Shown here: piece after piece, positions 22,953-23,621 of the stretch
How the letters are laid out: each line of letters opens with the position of its first letter
How positions within the stretch are numbered: position 1 is the first letter of the stretch
NCBI GenBank assembly: GCA_021791345.1
Contig: JAJYWT010000026.1
Location: 1 to 23,621, forward strand
From: a bacterium
Lineage (GTDB): Bacteria > Chloroflexota > Dormibacteria > UBA8260 > Bog-877
Reading direction: 5' to 3'
DNA length: 23,621 nt
The notes under the pieces: generated by a model
Database searches by the model: none
Told to the model about the DNA's origin: nothing
What the model saw: the letters and a program-made list of their open reading frames with translations, nothing else
Made by a program: the position numbers and the translations under genes

Positions 22953-23200
22953 GCGAGTCGATCCAACACTTCCTGCTGGTCTTCGATCATGCCAAAGGCG
23001 AGTTGGTCGAGGTGCAGGAGTTCGGGTGTGATGCCGCTCGCGCCCTGGCGGCCTATGCCGAGAAGGAACGAGACCTACGGACGAGCCCTTCGCTGGAGAT
23101 CGTCCTTGTTGGGTCGGATTCTTACGACACGGTGCGGGTCACTCATGCCAACTACTTCGCCGACGCGGCAGCCACGTCGAAGTACCTCGTGGGTGTCTGA
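22949..23200 (+). CDS. 83-residue partner of the RelA/SpoT-domain protein (candidate antitoxin)
   Basis: The ATG overlaps the stop of the synthetase gene (ATGA), with GGAGG 9 nt upstream (22936-22940). The protein begins SESIQHFLLVFDHAKGELVE, continues with a helix AARALAAYAEKERDLR, and has LEIVLVGSDSYDTVRVTHAN followed by YF near the end. The pattern strand-helix-strand-helix suggests a small alpha/beta domain without a DNA-binding motif or membrane segment. I do not know the family name, though I recall similar proteins with an ending of this kind in high-GC genomes. By arrangement it is probably the neutralising or regulatory partner of the preceding enzyme; this is inference. Confidence 0.75.
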   Translation: MSESIQHFLLVFDHAKGELVEVQEFGCDAARALAAYAEKERDLRTSPSLEIVLVGSDSYDTVRVTHANYFADAAATSKYLVGV

Positions 23201-23323
23201 GTTCCACCTCCTATGAGCGCCGGCTGAGAGGCCGTGCCAGCCGGTCGGCAGGGGTCTTGCTAGGGCGCTCCACCGAGCCCAGTGGTCGCGGTGACCCCAA
23301 CCATCCCCGGTTTTGCCTGCTGA

Positions 23324-23349
23324 GCACCTGGATGGCCGCCTCCAGGTGC
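23324..23349. repeat. Perfect 9-bp inverted repeat
   Basis: GCACCTGGA and TCCAGGTGC pair around an 8-nt loop (TGGCCGCC), 124 nt after the partner gene. There is no T-run. It may act as a transcript-stabilising or terminating hairpin for the RelA/SpoT-domain pair. Confidence 0.5.
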
Positions 23350-23532
23350 CGTCCACAGCCTTCCGGTGGGTGACCGGGCCTGGCCCGCTTAGGTGCCATT
23401 CAGATGCGAGGGACCCAGGGACGGCCATCCGGGCCAACATCGGACCGCTCCCCTCCCGGCTCTTCGCCAGGACTCGGTCCGACTCACGGCGACCACCAGA
23501 GGTCGCTACAGGCCGGCCGGATCCCCCCGAAG

Positions 23533-23554
23533 TTGACTGCAATTTTGACTGCAA
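23533..23554 (+). repeat. Tandem 10-bp direct repeat
   Basis: TTGACTGCAA occurs at 23533-23542 and again at 23545-23554, a 12-bp period. Short subterminal repeats of this kind are seen at insertion-element ends (transposase-binding sites, e.g. IS21), which is the tentative reading here. Confidence 0.5.
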
Positions 23555-23601
23555 CGGGGGCGGATTGAAGTGGACGTCTGCGGTCACTGCTGAACTCAAA
23601 G
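23553..23601 (+). repeat. Diverged direct-repeat segment, copy 2 (partner at 21676-21724)
   Basis: This is the right-hand copy of the segment described at 21676. The core ATTGAAGTGGAC lies at 23564-23575, directly after the tandem repeat. The two copies are about 1.9 kb apart in direct orientation and bracket the RelA/SpoT-domain gene pair. Confidence 0.5.
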
Positions 23602-23621
23602 AGCGGAGCCGACGGGGAGAT

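Larger units (their letters stand above)
23201..23621. other. 421-nt gene-free end of window with repeats
   Basis: No credible coding frame. The stretch carries a perfect 9-bp hairpin (23324-23349), a tandem 10-bp repeat (23533-23554) and the second copy of the segment at 21676-21724. Together these look like the non-coding edge of an insertion element, possibly IS21-type, whose genes would lie beyond the window. Confidence 0.4.

Noticed and set aside
1..23621. tRNA genes, rRNA genes and CRISPR arrays
   Set aside because: No GTTCGAnnC-type T-loop with a matching acceptor stem, no rRNA-like stretch and no regularly spaced repeats were found.

Overview
The window is GC-rich DNA (about two-thirds G+C by eye) with frequent GTG/TTG starts, 1-4 nt stop/start overlaps and some apparently leaderless genes. 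This fits an actinobacterium or another high-GC lineage such as Chloroflexota/Dormibacterota. I cannot name the organism.

Layout. (1) 496-6105, minus strand: one tightly packed gene string, in transcription order folE (GTP cyclohydrolase I), a short-chain dehydrogenase resembling dihydropteridine reductase, a RibD-C/DHFR-fold reductase, a 29-residue small ORF, rsgA (ribosome-assembly GTPase), an FAD-dependent oxidoreductase and a type III polyketide synthase. The first three look like a reduced-pterin module; the last two like a phenolic-lipid or pyrone module. (2) 6416-8600: a DinB-fold protein (+) convergent with a class-C beta-lactamase-family serine hydrolase (-). (3) 8826-17935: a complete potassium-uptake locus. 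A 27-residue membrane peptide gene, kdpF, kdpA, kdpB and kdpC run on the plus strand. The sensor is split: a kinase-less protein on the minus strand carries two tandem KdpD N-terminal units, each a P-loop domain plus a USP domain. A divergent plus-strand histidine kinase has the KdpD-type DUF4118 membrane domain and overlaps kdpE. The whole Kdp regulatory chain is therefore present, but divided and internally duplicated.

(4) 17936-23621: a looser accessory region. It holds an SRPBCC protein, two decayed copies of the same C-terminal part of an ABC-transporter ATPase flanking an intact VOC-DUF302 fusion gene, a ribbon-helix-helix/Doc toxin-antitoxin pair with a leaderless-looking promoter, an IS256-type transposase scrap, and a small (p)ppGpp-synthetase-like gene overlapping an 83-residue partner gene (a candidate toxSAS-type pair). 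Diverged repeat segments lie on both sides of that last pair.

Most notable: the split, tandem-duplicated KdpD sensor; the folE-SDR-reductase pterin cassette joined to rsgA and a polyketide module; the RelA/SpoT-domain pair; and the VOC-DUF302 fusion. All assignments come from reading motifs and gene order; no database search was run.
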